A DNA stretch of 64,000 nucleotides from Lacrimispora sp. BS-2 (GTDB lineage Bacteria > Bacillota > Clostridia > Lachnospirales > Lachnospiraceae). The position numbers were made by a program, and so were the translations under genes. Location of the stretch: contig NZ_CP157940.1 of NCBI RefSeq assembly GCF_040207125.1, positions 62,001-126,000 of the forward strand, in the 5' to 3' direction. The stretch's first letter is position 1. Each line of letters begins with the position of its first letter. Of this stretch, positions 10,852 to 20,094 are shown one piece after another. The notes beneath the pieces are model-generated. The model was not told the DNA's origin and searched no databases. It worked only from the letters and a program-made list of their open reading frames with translations.

Positions 10852-11724
10852 ATGTCAGAACAATATGAACTCAATAAAAATCTGGCCCAAATGCTAAAGG
10901 GCGGCGTAATCATGGACGTCAGCACCCCGGAACAAGCACAAATAGCTGAAAAAGCCGGTGCGTGCGCTGTGATGGCACTGGAGCGGATTCCCGCCGACAT
11001 TCGGGCTGCAGGCGGCGTTTCCCGGATGAGCGACCCTAAAATGATTAGAGGGATTCAATCAGCGGTTTCCATTCCCGTAATGGCAAAGGTACGCATTGGG
11101 CATTTTGTGGAAGCACAGCTTCTGGAAGCCATCGAAATCGACTACATAGATGAAAGCGAAGTACTTTCTCCGGCTGATGACATCTATCACATTGACAAAA
11201 CTAAATTCCGCGCACCCTTTGTCTGCGGTGCCAAGGACCTTGGAGAAGCATTGCGCCGTATTGCCGAGGGCGCGTCGATGCTTCGTACCAAGGGCGAGCC
11301 AGGGACTGGAGACGTGGTGCAGGCAGTGCGGCATATGCGGAAAATTCAAAGCGAAATCCGGATGCTCACTGCATTGCAGGAGGATGAATTATTTGAAGCT
11401 GCTAAACAACTGGCTTCCCCATTGGATCTGGTGAAATGGGTGGCACAAAACGGCAAACTGCCTGTGGTGAACTTTGCAGCAGGAGGCGTGGCGACTCCTG
11501 CTGATGCCGCGCTGCTGATGCAGTTGGGAGCGGAAGGTGTGTTTGTGGGTTCTGGTATCTTTAAATCCGGCAATCCGGAAAAACGTGCCGCTGCCATTGT
11601 GAAAGCTGTTGCCAATTTTAATAATGCAAAATTAATCGCAGAACTTAGTGAAGACTTGGGAGAAGCGATGGTAGGTATCAACGAGCAGGAAATCGCCCTC
11701 TTGATGGCAGAACGTGGAAAGTAG
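10852..11724 (+). CDS. pdxS: Pyridoxal 5'-phosphate synthase, lyase subunit PdxS
   Basis: Synthase subunit of the deoxyxylulose-independent vitamin B6 pathway. It makes PLP from ribose 5-phosphate, glyceraldehyde 3-phosphate and ammonia delivered by PdxT. The (beta/alpha)8 barrel is highly conserved: [13 protein letters not shown] with the catalytic Asp, [15 protein letters not shown] with the Schiff-base lysine, and [10 protein letters not shown] plus [20 protein letters not shown] phosphate loops. 290 residues. The ATG at 10852 has AGGAGG upstream; an in-frame ATG at 10756 would run through the promoter and is rejected. pdxT begins 8 bp after the stop. Confidence 0.96.
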   Translation: MSEQYELNKNLAQMLKGGVIMDVSTPEQAQIAEKAGACAVMALERIPADIRAAGGVSRMSDPKMIRGIQSAVSIPVMAKVRIGHFVEAQLLEAIEIDYIDESEVLSPADDIYHIDKTKFRAPFVCGAKDLGEALRRIAEGASMLRTKGEPGTGDVVQAVRHMRKIQSEIRMLTALQEDELFEAAKQLASPLDLVKWVAQNGKLPVVNFAAGGVATPADAALLMQLGAEGVFVGSGIFKSGNPEKRAAAIVKAVANFNNAKLIAELSEDLGEAMVGINEQEIALLMAERGK

Positions 11725-11732
11725 AGTGAACG

Positions 11733-12293
11733 ATGCGAATTGGAATACTTGCCTTGCAGGGCGCATTTATAGAGCATGGAAAGATGTTGTCAAAACTGGG
11801 GGCAGACAGCTTTGAAATCCGGCAGCGGGCAGATTTTACCGAAGAAATGAGTGGCTTAATTTTGCCCGGAGGCGAAAGCACGGTGATGGAAAAGCTGATG
11901 CGGGAATTAGAATTAAAGGAGCCAATCCTTCAGATGATTCAGAGTGGTTTCCCTGTGATGGGTACCTGCGCTGGTATGATCCTGCTGGCGAAAACGGTTA
12001 TCGGAGGAGAAAACCATCTTGCCTGTATGGACATTACAGTGGAGCGCAACGCTTACGGGAGGCAGCTGGCCAGCTTCAAAACTGAATCGGAATTTGGCGG
12101 TGCGGGAACCATCCCCATGGTGTTTATCCGTGCGCCATATGTTGCAGATGTTGGTCAGGGAGTGGAGGTTTTAGCAAAGGTTGACGGAAAAATCGTGGCT
12201 GCCCGGGAAAAGAATATGCTGGCTTGTGCTTTCCATCCAGAGCTGACGGAAGATACGACCGTTCATTCTCACTTTTTGCACATGTGCAGATAA
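11733..12293 (+). CDS. pdxT: Pyridoxal 5'-phosphate synthase, glutaminase subunit PdxT
   Basis: Glutaminase partner of PdxS, supplying ammonia for PLP synthesis. The class I amidotransferase triad is visible: nucleophile Cys in MGTCAGMILL, and the His-Glu pair in CAFHPELTED near the C-terminus. LILPGGESTVMEKL is the family motif around the oxyanion hole. 186 residues, normal. The start lies 8 bp after pdxS and is probably translationally coupled; GTAGAG is a weak ribosome site. Transcription of the pair seems to end just before the tyrS T-box promoter, with no clear terminator between. Confidence 0.95.
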   Translation: MRIGILALQGAFIEHGKMLSKLGADSFEIRQRADFTEEMSGLILPGGESTVMEKLMRELELKEPILQMIQSGFPVMGTCAGMILLAKTVIGGENHLACMDITVERNAYGRQLASFKTESEFGGAGTIPMVFIRAPYVADVGQGVEVLAKVDGKIVAAREKNMLACAFHPELTEDTTVHSHFLHMCR

Positions 12294-12311
12294 AAAATGA
12301 AAAAACCCCTC

Positions 12312-12640
12312 TTGACAAATAAAACTAAACAACATATACTAGTCAATAACTTCATAAAACAAGTAAAAGCGTTGATAAGAACAAGTAGCAGTACGATGGA
12401 CCACACAGAAAGCAGCCGGCAGATGAGAGGCGCGTGGAAAACGAATTGCGAATACATCTTTGAGCTTCGCACCCAACGGCTGAGAGGCCAAGTAGGCTGC
12501 GACGGATTCCCGCACCCGTTATTGTGCTAGAGTATCGCATCAGGTACTCAAAGAGGTAGGCAGCGTGAGCTGTTTATAAACTTAAGGTGGTAACACGAGA
12601 CTTCAGCCTCGTCCTTTTGATAGGACGGGGCTTATTTTTA
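12312..12640 (+). promoter_or_regulatory. T-box leader (tyrosine) with promoter, upstream of tyrS
   Basis: Promoter TTGACA (12312-12317) and TATACT (12335-12340), exact 17-bp spacing. The leader has the T-box antiterminator AAGGTGGTAACACG (12584-12597), whose TGGT bulge fits the tRNA end ACCA. It ends in terminator AGCCTCGTCC (12605-12614) / GGACGGGGCT (12623-12632). The candidate specifier is TAC at 12453-12455 in GAATACATC, a tyrosine codon, which agrees with the gene it controls. Uncharged tRNA-Tyr should stabilise the antiterminator and turn tyrS on. Confidence 0.88.
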
Positions 12641-12655
12641 TGAAAAAGGAGAATA

Positions 12656-13882
12656 ATGATGACAATTTATGACGAATTGAAAGCCCGTGGCCTGATCGCC
12701 CAGGTGACTAACGAAGAAGAAATCAGCAAAATGGTAAATGAAGGAAAAGCCGTATTCTATATCGGATTTGATCCCACGGCCGACAGCCTTCACGTAGGAC
12801 ATTTTATGGCCCTGTGCTTAATGAAGCGCCTTCAGGAGGCAGGCAATAAGCCCATCGCCCTGATCGGAGGCGGAACCGGTATGGTTGGAGATCCTTCCGG
12901 AAGAAGCGACTTGCGCCAGGTGATGACAGTGGAAACAATCCAGCATAACTGTGACTGCTTTAAAAAGCAGATGAGCCGTTTTATCGACTTTTCTGAAGGA
13001 AAGGCCCTTATGGTCAATAACGCAGACTGGCTGCTGAACTTAAATTATATCGATTTTCTCCGGGAGGTTGGCCCCCATTTCTCCGTCAACCGCATGCTGA
13101 CTGCTGAATGCTATAAGCAGCGTATGGAAAAGGGCTTAAGCTTCCTGGAATTCAACTACATGATCATGCAGAGCTATGACTTCTATGAGCTGTTTAACCG
13201 TTATGGCTGCAACATGCAGTTTGGCGGAGATGACCAGTGGAGCAATATGCTTGGCGGCACAGAGTTAATCCGCCGGAAGCTGGGAAAAGATGCCCATGCC
13301 ATGACCATTACCCTGCTTTTAAATTCCGAAGGAAATAAGATGGGAAAAACCCAGTCCGGCGCCGTATGGCTTGATCCGGAAAAGACTTCACCCTTTGATT
13401 TCTTCCAGTACTGGAGAAACATTGCCGATGCGGATGTGTTAAAGTGCCTGCGCATGCTGACCTTCCTTCCCATCGAGCAGATTAACGAGATGGATAGCTG
13501 GGAAGGCAGCCAGTTAAATGAAGCAAAAGAAATTCTTGCCTACGAGCTGACCAATCTGGTCCATGGGGAAGAGGAAGCGGAAAGGGCCAGGGAGAGTGCC
13601 AGAGCGCTGTTTACCGGCGGCAATGCGGCTGATATGCCCACCTGCGAACTGGAAGAGGCAGATTTTACGGACGGAAGCATTGACATCCTTGCCATTCTCC
13701 AAAAATCCGGTCTGGCTCCCACACGTTCCGAAGCAAGGCGCAATGTGGAACAGGGCGGAGTGACCGTAGAAGGTGAAACTGTTTCTGATGTAAAAGCTGT
13801 TTTTGCGAAAGAGAAATTCTCCGGAGAAGGAATTATAGTAAAACGCGGCAAGAAAAAGTTTGTAAGGGTAATTGCAAAATAA
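12656..13882 (+). CDS. tyrS: Tyrosyl-tRNA synthetase
   Basis: Class I aminoacyl-tRNA synthetase charging tRNA-Tyr in the cytoplasm. The HIGH motif appears as HVGH near residue 47 and the KMSKS loop as KMGKT near residue 230. The tyrosine-binding signatures [24 protein letters not shown] and GGDDQWSN are present. The last about 65 residues form an S4-like RNA-binding domain ([19 protein letters not shown]). 408 residues, normal. An AAGGAG site precedes two adjacent ATGs (12656 and 12659). Controlled by the tyrosine T-box leader. Confidence 0.96.
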   Translation: MMTIYDELKARGLIAQVTNEEEISKMVNEGKAVFYIGFDPTADSLHVGHFMALCLMKRLQEAGNKPIALIGGGTGMVGDPSGRSDLRQVMTVETIQHNCDCFKKQMSRFIDFSEGKALMVNNADWLLNLNYIDFLREVGPHFSVNRMLTAECYKQRMEKGLSFLEFNYMIMQSYDFYELFNRYGCNMQFGGDDQWSNMLGGTELIRRKLGKDAHAMTITLLLNSEGNKMGKTQSGAVWLDPEKTSPFDFFQYWRNIADADVLKCLRMLTFLPIEQINEMDSWEGSQLNEAKEILAYELTNLVHGEEEAERARESARALFTGGNAADMPTCELEEADFTDGSIDILAILQKSGLAPTRSEARRNVEQGGVTVEGETVSDVKAVFAKEKFSGEGIIVKRGKKKFVRVIAK

Positions 13883-13892
13883 AGAAAAGAAG

Positions 13893-13935
13893 GTAGAAAA
13901 ATCCGGCTGATTCCAGCCGGATTTTTCTACTTTAT
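13893..13935. terminator. Bidirectional terminator between tyrS and the HD-GYP gene
   Basis: Perfect 17-bp arms (13893-13909 and 13914-13930) around a 4-nt loop, with A and T tracts built into the stem. Serves both convergent genes and slightly overlaps the end of the minus-strand gene. Confidence 0.88.
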
Positions 13936-15263
13936 GGCCATGATGGCATTAGCTCCGGATCCTTTAAGGTAAGTGCAAAATGAAGCTTTTCATCATAGGA
14001 CTCTAAATAAGGAAGAGATTCATATTCTTTTCTCAGCTTCTCGTAAATGCTTAATATAGGCTGACAGCGGATAGCGGTGGTGTCAAGGATTTCATCAAGA
14101 TGTTCCACTGCCAGGTCAACGATGGCTTCATCCAACAGGCCGTCCCCCTTCATACTGAAGAGGATGGACAGAATGTGATCTTTTGGAAAGGAGTCTTTAT
14201 AGCTTCTTGTACCGGTTAAGGCACTGATGATGTCGGCAATGGCTACCAACCGTTCTTCCGTAGTCAAATCTCGGGCTTTCAGCTTATTAGGATACCCGGA
14301 TCCATCCAGCTTTTCATGATGACGCAGTGCGATGCGCTCAATGGCTTTATCAATACTGCCCCCGAATATTTTCTCCGTGTAATTTACATGGGTCCTCATA
14401 ATTGCCATGGCCTGCCTGCTTAATTTTCCCGGATACTCAAGAATTTCCACCGGAACCGCGATTTTACCCAAATCGTGGAGCAGTGAGCCGCAGAGGACCA
14501 TATTTAATTGTTCCTCATTAAAGGACAGGAGTTTTCCCAGCTCATAGCTGATGCTGGTGGTAGTTATGGTATGGGTCACCGTATGATGGCTTCTGAAATC
14601 AATGATAAAGACCAGCATTTTCAAATACTCTGTAGTCTCTTCTTCGGAAAGGGGAATGCTGGTTAAAAAGTCAAAGTATTCGGAATCGTTTCTCCATTCA
14701 TTTTCAATGGAATCCTGAAAGTCAAGCTTAGAGGCAAGATCTACAATATGAGGTGCGAAAATGTTGTTGGCTCCCTGGGTTATCAGCTGGAGAGTTTCCT
14801 CCCAGGAATTCTTTTCCAGTGACATGGAGACATCAATGCGGTCTGCAATGTGAAGAATTTGTGCCAGATTTTTAATTTTTGTACTGGGCTCGTCCCCTTT
14901 TTCCAGGAAATTCCAGGTGATATGGTGTAAAAGCACTGCAGGAGCTAACTTTTTGAGGGGGGAAAAATATCGTATGAAAAGGTATCCGTAGAAGGAATGA
15001 TTCCAAACATCATCGGTTTCAAATTGAAGCATTTTGGAGATTTCTTCTGTCTTATATGCCCCGATATCATGAAGCTGGGCCAGAAAACAGATATCACGAA
15101 GCTCCTGACTGGAATATTGCCCGGTATTTCGCAGCATGCGGGAAATGATATAAGCCACGTGGGAACCGTGTTCTGTCAGCCGTGGATCAATGTAACCGCA
15201 GAAGCGCCGGATAATGCCTAAGACGCTTTTGTTATTTATATTTTTTGTATACTGCATTTGCAT
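13932..15263 (-). CDS. Tandem HD / HD-GYP domain protein, putative c-di-GMP phosphodiesterase
   Basis: About 443 residues with two metal-binding HD segments. The N-terminal one has LAQLHDIGAYK and later LLHHITWNFLE. The C-terminal one is a full HD-GYP: LLHDLGKIAVP, MRTHVNYTEKIF, RHHEKLDGSGYP and IADIISALTGTRSY. HD-GYP proteins hydrolyse cyclic di-GMP to pGpG or GMP; no signal-input or receiver domain is visible, so the N-terminal HD may sense or dimerise (inference). I start at ATG 15263 because AAGGAGG lies 8 bases upstream; the longer form beginning at 15287 would put that site inside the gene. Monocistronic, with an inverted-repeat terminator shared with tyrS. Confidence 0.82.
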   Translation of the reverse strand: MQMQYTKNINNKSVLGIIRRFCGYIDPRLTEHGSHVAYIISRMLRNTGQYSSQELRDICFLAQLHDIGAYKTEEISKMLQFETDDVWNHSFYGYLFIRYFSPLKKLAPAVLLHHITWNFLEKGDEPSTKIKNLAQILHIADRIDVSMSLEKNSWEETLQLITQGANNIFAPHIVDLASKLDFQDSIENEWRNDSEYFDFLTSIPLSEEETTEYLKMLVFIIDFRSHHTVTHTITTTSISYELGKLLSFNEEQLNMVLCGSLLHDLGKIAVPVEILEYPGKLSRQAMAIMRTHVNYTEKIFGGSIDKAIERIALRHHEKLDGSGYPNKLKARDLTTEERLVAIADIISALTGTRSYKDSFPKDHILSILFSMKGDGLLDEAIVDLAVEHLDEILDTTAIRCQPILSIYEKLRKEYESLPYLESYDEKLHFALTLKDPELMPSWP

Positions 15264-15384
15264 GCATGAATCCTCCTTTGTAGTCATTGCTCTAAAGACA
15301 GTTTACCATATCAGTCCATATATGGAAAGAATAGAAAAGAGTTTGCTGCATAATAATTTGCTTTCATGTTTGAAACCGAATTAT

Positions 15385-15413
15385 TTGACTAAGGTATACG
15401 TATATGTTAAAAT
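15385..15413 (+). promoter_or_regulatory. treR promoter with TreR operator between -35 and -10
   Basis: TTGACT (15385-15390) and TAAAAT (15408-15413), 17-bp spacing. The spacer contains TATACGTATATGTTA (15395-15409), identical over 15 bases to a sequence in the treP promoter. This indicates autoregulation. Confidence 0.7.
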
Positions 15414-15467
15414 AATAACCGATATCTAAATCAATGGAAATGACAGGTAAAGTGAGGATGTTAGCTT

Positions 15468-16181
15468 ATGGAAAGTAAATACAGGCGTCTTTATAAGGAA
15501 CTGCTTGAAAAAATAGAAAAACGGGAATACCGTCCGGGAGACAAGCTTCCGGCGGAAGGGGAGCTGATGGAAATTTACGGCGCATCCCGTGACACCGTCC
15601 GCAAGGCCCTGGGACTTTTGGAGGAGGATGGCTGCATCCGAAAAGCCAGGGGAAAAGCCGCCGAGGTAGTGGATAAGAGCAAGTTTAATTTTCCGGTATC
15701 GGAGATAGCAAGCTTTAAGGAAATCTACCGTTATTCGGAATCCAGGCCCAGAACCTTTGTGGAGAATTTAGAAATCGTCAAAAATAATAAAAAGCTTATG
15801 GAGGCGCTTCAGATCGGCCCGGAGGATGAGGCTTTTGTGCTGGAACGGGTCCGGGAGATCGATGGGGAAAAGATCATCATTGATAAGGATTATTTTTCCA
15901 GGAAGGTTGTGGAGAATCTGCCTTTGCGTGCTGCCCAGGATTCTGTTTATGAATACCTGGAGAATGAACAGGGGCTTAAAATTGGTTTTGCCATGAAGGA
16001 GATCACGGTCCATATGGCGGCCGATGAAGATTACCGCCTCCTTGATATGGGGCGTTATGATATGGTTGTGGTGGTAAAGAGTTATACGTATCTGGAGGAT
16101 TCCACCCTGTTCCAGTACACCGAATCCCGCCACAGGCCGGACAAGTTTAAATTTGTGGATTTTGCCCGCCGGAAATTATAA
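15468..16181 (+). CDS. treR: GntR/HutC-family trehalose operon regulator TreR
   Basis: Repressor with an N-terminal winged helix (residues about 1-70; RPGDKLPAEGELMEIYGASRDTVRKAL) and a C-terminal UTRA effector domain (about 95-235; FVLERVREIDGEKIIIDKDYF). 237 residues, as for TreR proteins, whose effector is trehalose 6-phosphate. The downstream genes encode a trehalose PTS permease and trehalose-6-phosphate hydrolase, which fixes the role. The same 15-bp operator lies in both its own and the treP promoter. A GAGGATG ribosome site precedes the ATG. Confidence 0.9.
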   Translation: MESKYRRLYKELLEKIEKREYRPGDKLPAEGELMEIYGASRDTVRKALGLLEEDGCIRKARGKAAEVVDKSKFNFPVSEIASFKEIYRYSESRPRTFVENLEIVKNNKKLMEALQIGPEDEAFVLERVREIDGEKIIIDKDYFSRKVVENLPLRAAQDSVYEYLENEQGLKIGFAMKEITVHMAADEDYRLLDMGRYDMVVVVKSYTYLEDSTLFQYTESRHRPDKFKFVDFARRKL

Positions 16182-16238
16182 TTGCTGTCTTCACTGCCCT
16201 TGCCTGTATGCCCACAAGTTAATTTTCTTTTCTGCATA

Positions 16239-16267
16239 TTGACAAAGTTATACGTATATGTTATAGT
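16239..16267 (+). promoter_or_regulatory. treP-treA promoter with TreR operator
   Basis: Perfect TTGACA (16239-16244) and TATAGT (16262-16267) at 17 bp. TATACGTATATGTTA (16249-16263) fills the spacer, so bound TreR would exclude RNA polymerase. Confidence 0.75.
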
Positions 16268-16330
16268 ATGATTACAAAATAAACATATAAGTTCGCGAAC
16301 GCCAAAAACATGTATGAAGGGAGTATGGAT

Positions 16331-17740
16331 ATGGGTAAGTATGAGAGCGATGCAAGGAAACTGTTAGAGTATGTGGGGGGAAAGGAAAATATAGGGGCAG
16401 TGACTCATTGTATGACGAGAATGCGTTTTGCACTGATTGACCCGGAAAAAGCGGATACAAAGCAGATCGGAGCCCTTTCAAGCGTCAAAGGCACCTTTAC
16501 ACAGGCCGGACAGTTTCAGGTAATTATTGGAAATGATGTACAGTCCTTTTACAATGACTTTGTTTCTGTATCCGGCGTGGAAGGAGTATCAAAGGATGAA
16601 GTAAAGAAAGAGGCAAAAGGAAACTTAAATCTTTTGCAGCGGGCGGTGGCGGATATTGCGGAGATTTTTGCTCCGTTGATTCCGGCGATCATCGTAGGCG
16701 GTCTGATCCTTGGCTTCCGCAACATAATAGGAGAGATCAAGTTCATGAATGGGGGAGCAGAAACCCTTATTCAGGTATCTCAGTTCTGGGCCGGTGTTCA
16801 CAGCTTTCTCTGGCTCCTTGGTGAGGCGATCTTCCATTTCCTGCCCGTAGGAATCACCTGGTCTGTCACAAAAAAGATGGGAACCACACAGATCCTTGGA
16901 ATTGTTCTGGGACTTACCCTTGTGTCTCCCCAGCTTTTAAATGCCTATGCCATGGCATCAGGCGCTGAGGTTCCGGTCTGGGACTTTGGATTTGTAAAAA
17001 TGGAGATGATCGGCTACCAGGCTCAGGTCATTCCGGCTATTTTAGCAGGCTTTGTACTTGTTTATCTGGAGAGGTTCTTTAAGAAAATCACGCCTCAGGC
17101 GATCTCCATGATCGTGGTTCCATTCTTTTCCCTGCTGTTAGCAGTGATCGCTGCTCATGCAGTGGTAGGCCCTATTGGCTGGGTCATTGGTTCCTGGATT
17201 TCAAAAATTGTTTATGCAGGGCTTACTTCCAGCTTCCGCTGGCTGTTTGCAACCTTATTTGGCTTTATCTATGCTCCTTTAGTTATTACCGGCCTTCATC
17301 ATATGACCAATGCCATTGACTTACAGCTGATGGCAGAGTTCGGAGGAACCATGCTGTGGCCTATGATCGCTTTATCCAACATTGCACAGGGTTCTGCAGT
17401 TCTTGGTATGATGTACCTTCAGAAAAAGAACGAGGAAGCAAAGCAGATCTCCATTCCTGCCTGCATTTCCTGTTATCTGGGAGTTACGGAGCCGGCTATG
17501 TTCGGTGTGAATTTAAAGAGGGGCTTCCCGTTTCTTTCTGCCATGATCGGTTCTGCTATAGCTGCTACAATTTCCGTGGGAATGAATGTTATGGCAAATT
17601 CCATCGGTGTGGGAGGCATTCCCGGAATCCTGTCCATTCAGCCTCAGTATATGGGAATATTCGGCTTGTGTATGCTGATTGCAATTGCAGTGCCCTTTAC
17701 CCTGACAGTTATGGTTGGAAAAAAGAAAGGGATCGTATAA
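16331..17740 (+). CDS. treP: PTS trehalose-specific EIIBC permease
   Basis: Imports trehalose with phosphorylation to trehalose 6-phosphate. The N-terminal EIIB domain carries phosphocysteine Cys27 in GAVTHCMTRMRFAL. The EIIC membrane domain follows from about residue 100 (FAPLIPAIIVGGLILGFRN, FIYAPLVITGLHHMTNA, YLGVTEPAMFGVNLKRGFPF). No EIIA domain, so it depends on a separate EIIA-Glc-like protein. 469 residues. I choose ATG 16331 because GAAGGGAG lies 7 bases upstream; two earlier in-frame ATGs are less well placed. The stop is immediately followed by the treA start, giving a tight operon. Confidence 0.93.
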   Translation: MGKYESDARKLLEYVGGKENIGAVTHCMTRMRFALIDPEKADTKQIGALSSVKGTFTQAGQFQVIIGNDVQSFYNDFVSVSGVEGVSKDEVKKEAKGNLNLLQRAVADIAEIFAPLIPAIIVGGLILGFRNIIGEIKFMNGGAETLIQVSQFWAGVHSFLWLLGEAIFHFLPVGITWSVTKKMGTTQILGIVLGLTLVSPQLLNAYAMASGAEVPVWDFGFVKMEMIGYQAQVIPAILAGFVLVYLERFFKKITPQAISMIVVPFFSLLLAVIAAHAVVGPIGWVIGSWISKIVYAGLTSSFRWLFATLFGFIYAPLVITGLHHMTNAIDLQLMAEFGGTMLWPMIALSNIAQGSAVLGMMYLQKKNEEAKQISIPACISCYLGVTEPAMFGVNLKRGFPFLSAMIGSAIAATISVGMNVMANSIGVGGIPGILSIQPQYMGIFGLCMLIAIAVPFTLTVMVGKKKGIV

Positions 17741-19399
17741 ATGGAGAACTTTAAGAAATCATGTGTTTATCAGATCTATCCCAAATCCTTCCGGGACAGC
17801 AACGGAGACGGGATCGGAGATTTAAAGGGAGTGATGGAAAAACTGGATTACTTAAAAATGCTGGGAGTGGATTACCTCTGGCTGACCCCGTTTTTCTTAT
17901 CTCCTCAGAATGATAACGGTTATGATATTAAGGATTACTGCCGGATCGATCCCCTGTTCGGGACCATGGAGGATTTAGACAGGCTGATCGCAAAGGCCGG
18001 TAAGCTGGGTATGGGGCTGATGTTTGATATGGTCTTCAACCATACATCCACAAGCCATGAATGGTTTCAAAAGGCATTAAGCGGTGATAAGAGGTACCGG
18101 GATTATTATTTCTTTAAGGAAGGAACTCCTGGAAACCCGCCTACCAACTGGCAGTCAAAGTTTGGCGGCAGCGCATGGGAATATTCGGAGGAAACCGGGA
18201 AATATTACCTCCATCTGTATGACAAGACCCAGGCTGATTTAAACTGGGAGAATCCCATGGTACGGGAAGAGATTAAAAAGGTGATCCGTTTCTGGAAAGA
18301 AAAGGGGATTAAGGGATTCCGGTTTGATGTGATCAATCTGGTATCCAAGCCTTCTGCCTGGGAAGACGATGAGGAGGGAGACGGCCGCCGGTTTTACACC
18401 GACGGTCCCCGGATTCATGAGTATCTGCAGGAGATCGTGGTGGATACGGGACTGGATGCCGATGATATGATTACGGTTGGAGAGATGTCCTCCACCACCA
18501 TTGACCACTGCATCCAATATACCAATCCGGATGAAAAGCAGTTTAAGATGTGTTTTAATTTTCATCATTTAAAGGTGGATTATAAGGACGGAGATAAATG
18601 GTCTTTGATGCCCTTTGATTTTGAAAAGCTGAAAAAGATTTTCCACACATGGCAGACTTCCATGGCCGAAGGAAACGGCTGGAATGCGGTGTTCTGGTGC
18701 AATCACGACCAGCCCAGGGCCGTATCCAGGTTTGGCGATGACGGAATATACAGAAACCGCAGTGCAAAGATGCTGGCCACCGTCATACACGGGATGCGGG
18801 GAACACCCTATATTTACCAGGGAGAGGAAATTGGCATGACCAACGGGTATTTTACCCATATTTCCCAGTACCGTGATGTGGAAAGCCTTCATTATTTTGA
18901 AATATTAAAAGAACAGGGAAGAGCGGAAAAAGAGATTTACCAGATTTTAAGAGAGCGGTCCAGAGATAACAGCAGGACCCCCATGCAGTGGGAAGCAGGA
19001 GAGCAGGCCGGATTTACTACAGGCACTCCCTGGATCGGTGTCAATGAAAACTGTGAGGAGATCAATGTGAGGGAGAGCCTTGCAGAGCCTGATTCAATCT
19101 TTTTCTACTATCAAAAGCTGATCGAGCTGAGGAAACGCCACAACGTAATCAGTGAAGGAAGCTATGAGCCTGTACCCCTAAAGCAGGAAGGGATATTTGC
19201 CTATAGAAGAAGCTGGCAGGAAGAGAAACTTCTGGTCTTTGCAAATTTTACAGGAAAGCACCAGGAGATAGAAGGAATGGAGAACCTGGAGAACTGGGAG
19301 GTTCTGTTATCCAACTGCGGCTCCCCAAAGATCAATGGGAAAAAGCTTGAACTGGATCCATATGGCGCAGTGATGCTGTATTCCTGTGAGAAGGCTTAA
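17741..19399 (+). CDS. treA: Alpha,alpha-phosphotrehalase (trehalose-6-phosphate hydrolase)
   Basis: Cytoplasmic GH13 enzyme that cleaves imported trehalose 6-phosphate into glucose and glucose 6-phosphate. All family regions are present: [20 protein letters not shown] at the N-terminus, DMVFNHTS, nucleophile Asp in FRFDVINL, acid Glu in TVGEMSS, and the third acid in [15 protein letters not shown]. The C-terminal beta domain follows from about residue 470. 552 residues, normal. Its stop codon overlaps the stop of the convergent mntP gene, leaving no room for an intergenic terminator. The ATG directly follows the treP stop. Confidence 0.95.
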   Translation: MENFKKSCVYQIYPKSFRDSNGDGIGDLKGVMEKLDYLKMLGVDYLWLTPFFLSPQNDNGYDIKDYCRIDPLFGTMEDLDRLIAKAGKLGMGLMFDMVFNHTSTSHEWFQKALSGDKRYRDYYFFKEGTPGNPPTNWQSKFGGSAWEYSEETGKYYLHLYDKTQADLNWENPMVREEIKKVIRFWKEKGIKGFRFDVINLVSKPSAWEDDEEGDGRRFYTDGPRIHEYLQEIVVDTGLDADDMITVGEMSSTTIDHCIQYTNPDEKQFKMCFNFHHLKVDYKDGDKWSLMPFDFEKLKKIFHTWQTSMAEGNGWNAVFWCNHDQPRAVSRFGDDGIYRNRSAKMLATVIHGMRGTPYIYQGEEIGMTNGYFTHISQYRDVESLHYFEILKEQGRAEKEIYQILRERSRDNSRTPMQWEAGEQAGFTTGTPWIGVNENCEEINVRESLAEPDSIFFYYQKLIELRKRHNVISEGSYEPVPLKQEGIFAYRRSWQEEKLLVFANFTGKHQEIEGMENLENWEVLLSNCGSPKINGKKLELDPYGAVMLYSCEKA

Positions 19400-19959
19400 A
19401 GTCCCAGCAAATGCTGTACCAGGATTTTGAGTCCCATAAGGATCAGGATCAGGCCGCCTGCAAATTCTGCCTTTGATTTATACCGTGTTCCAAATACATT
19501 TCCTACTTTAACTCCCAGGACTGACAGGGCAAAGGTGGTGGCTCCGATAAAGGAAACAGCCGGAACGATCTGTACCTGCAGGAATGCAAAGGTAACCCCC
19601 ACTGCCAGAGCATCTATGCTGGTTGCGATTGCCAGCGGGATCATGTTTTTGGGGGCCATAGGGGAAACCTCACATTCTTCTACTTCTTTGCTGAAGGATT
19701 CCTTAATCATGCTGAAGCCAATGGCTCCAAGCAAAATAAAAGCGATCCAGTGGTCAAAAGCAGTAATGGCTTCCTTAAACTGTGACCCCAGCAGGTAGCC
19801 AATAAGAGGCATTCCCGACTGGAATCCCCCAAAATACAAACCTGCTATGATCCCATGGTTCCAGTTCATCTTTGGCATGCATAATCCCTTACAGATGGAG
19901 ACTGCAAACGCATCCATGGATAAGGCTACCGCGATGATGAACAATTCCAGTAATGACAT
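19396..19959 (-). CDS. mntP: Manganese efflux pump MntP
   Basis: Small membrane exporter of Mn2+, 187 residues with six predicted helices in two repeats. Both conserved acidic helix motifs are visible: [14 protein letters not shown] (residues 12-25) and [15 protein letters not shown] (about 111-125). Family length. AGGAGG precedes the ATG. It is transcribed leftward, and its end overlaps the end of treA by 4 bp. Upstream lies a 31-bp imperfect palindrome that could be an operator or leader hairpin; I find no yybP-ykoY manganese riboswitch signature. Confidence 0.93.
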   Translation of the reverse strand: MSLLELFIIAVALSMDAFAVSICKGLCMPKMNWNHGIIAGLYFGGFQSGMPLIGYLLGSQFKEAITAFDHWIAFILLGAIGFSMIKESFSKEVEECEVSPMAPKNMIPLAIATSIDALAVGVTFAFLQVQIVPAVSFIGATTFALSVLGVKVGNVFGTRYKSKAEFAGGLILILMGLKILVQHLLGL

Positions 19960-19991
19960 GAGATATTCCTCCTGTGTATTCGTTTTATAAC

Positions 19992-20022
19992 TTATCTGAA
20001 CTTGCCATGCAAGTGAAGATAA
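19992..20022 (-). promoter_or_regulatory. 31-bp imperfect palindrome upstream of mntP
   Basis: Two 14-base arms match at 12 positions around a CAT centre; the inner core is CTTGCCATGCAAG (20001-20013). It lies 33-63 bases before the mntP start. Candidate metal-regulator operator or 5'-UTR hairpin. Confidence 0.45.
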
Positions 20023-20024
20023 AA

Positions 20025-20041
20025 GGGGCGTATTTTGCCCC
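20025..20041 (-). terminator. Terminator of the NYN-MATE operon
   Basis: On the minus strand the stem GGGGC / GCCCC is followed by TTTTAT. A second weak hairpin (CGAAAGC / GCTTTCG) lies just before it. Confidence 0.55.
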
Positions 20042-20094
20042 GTCCATCCGATTATCGAAAGCGTTTTTGGGCTTTCGGTAATATAAATATATGC

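Noticed and set aside
19960-20094. yybP-ykoY manganese riboswitch upstream of mntP
   Set aside because: The conserved loop sequences are missing; only simple hairpins and a palindrome are seen.
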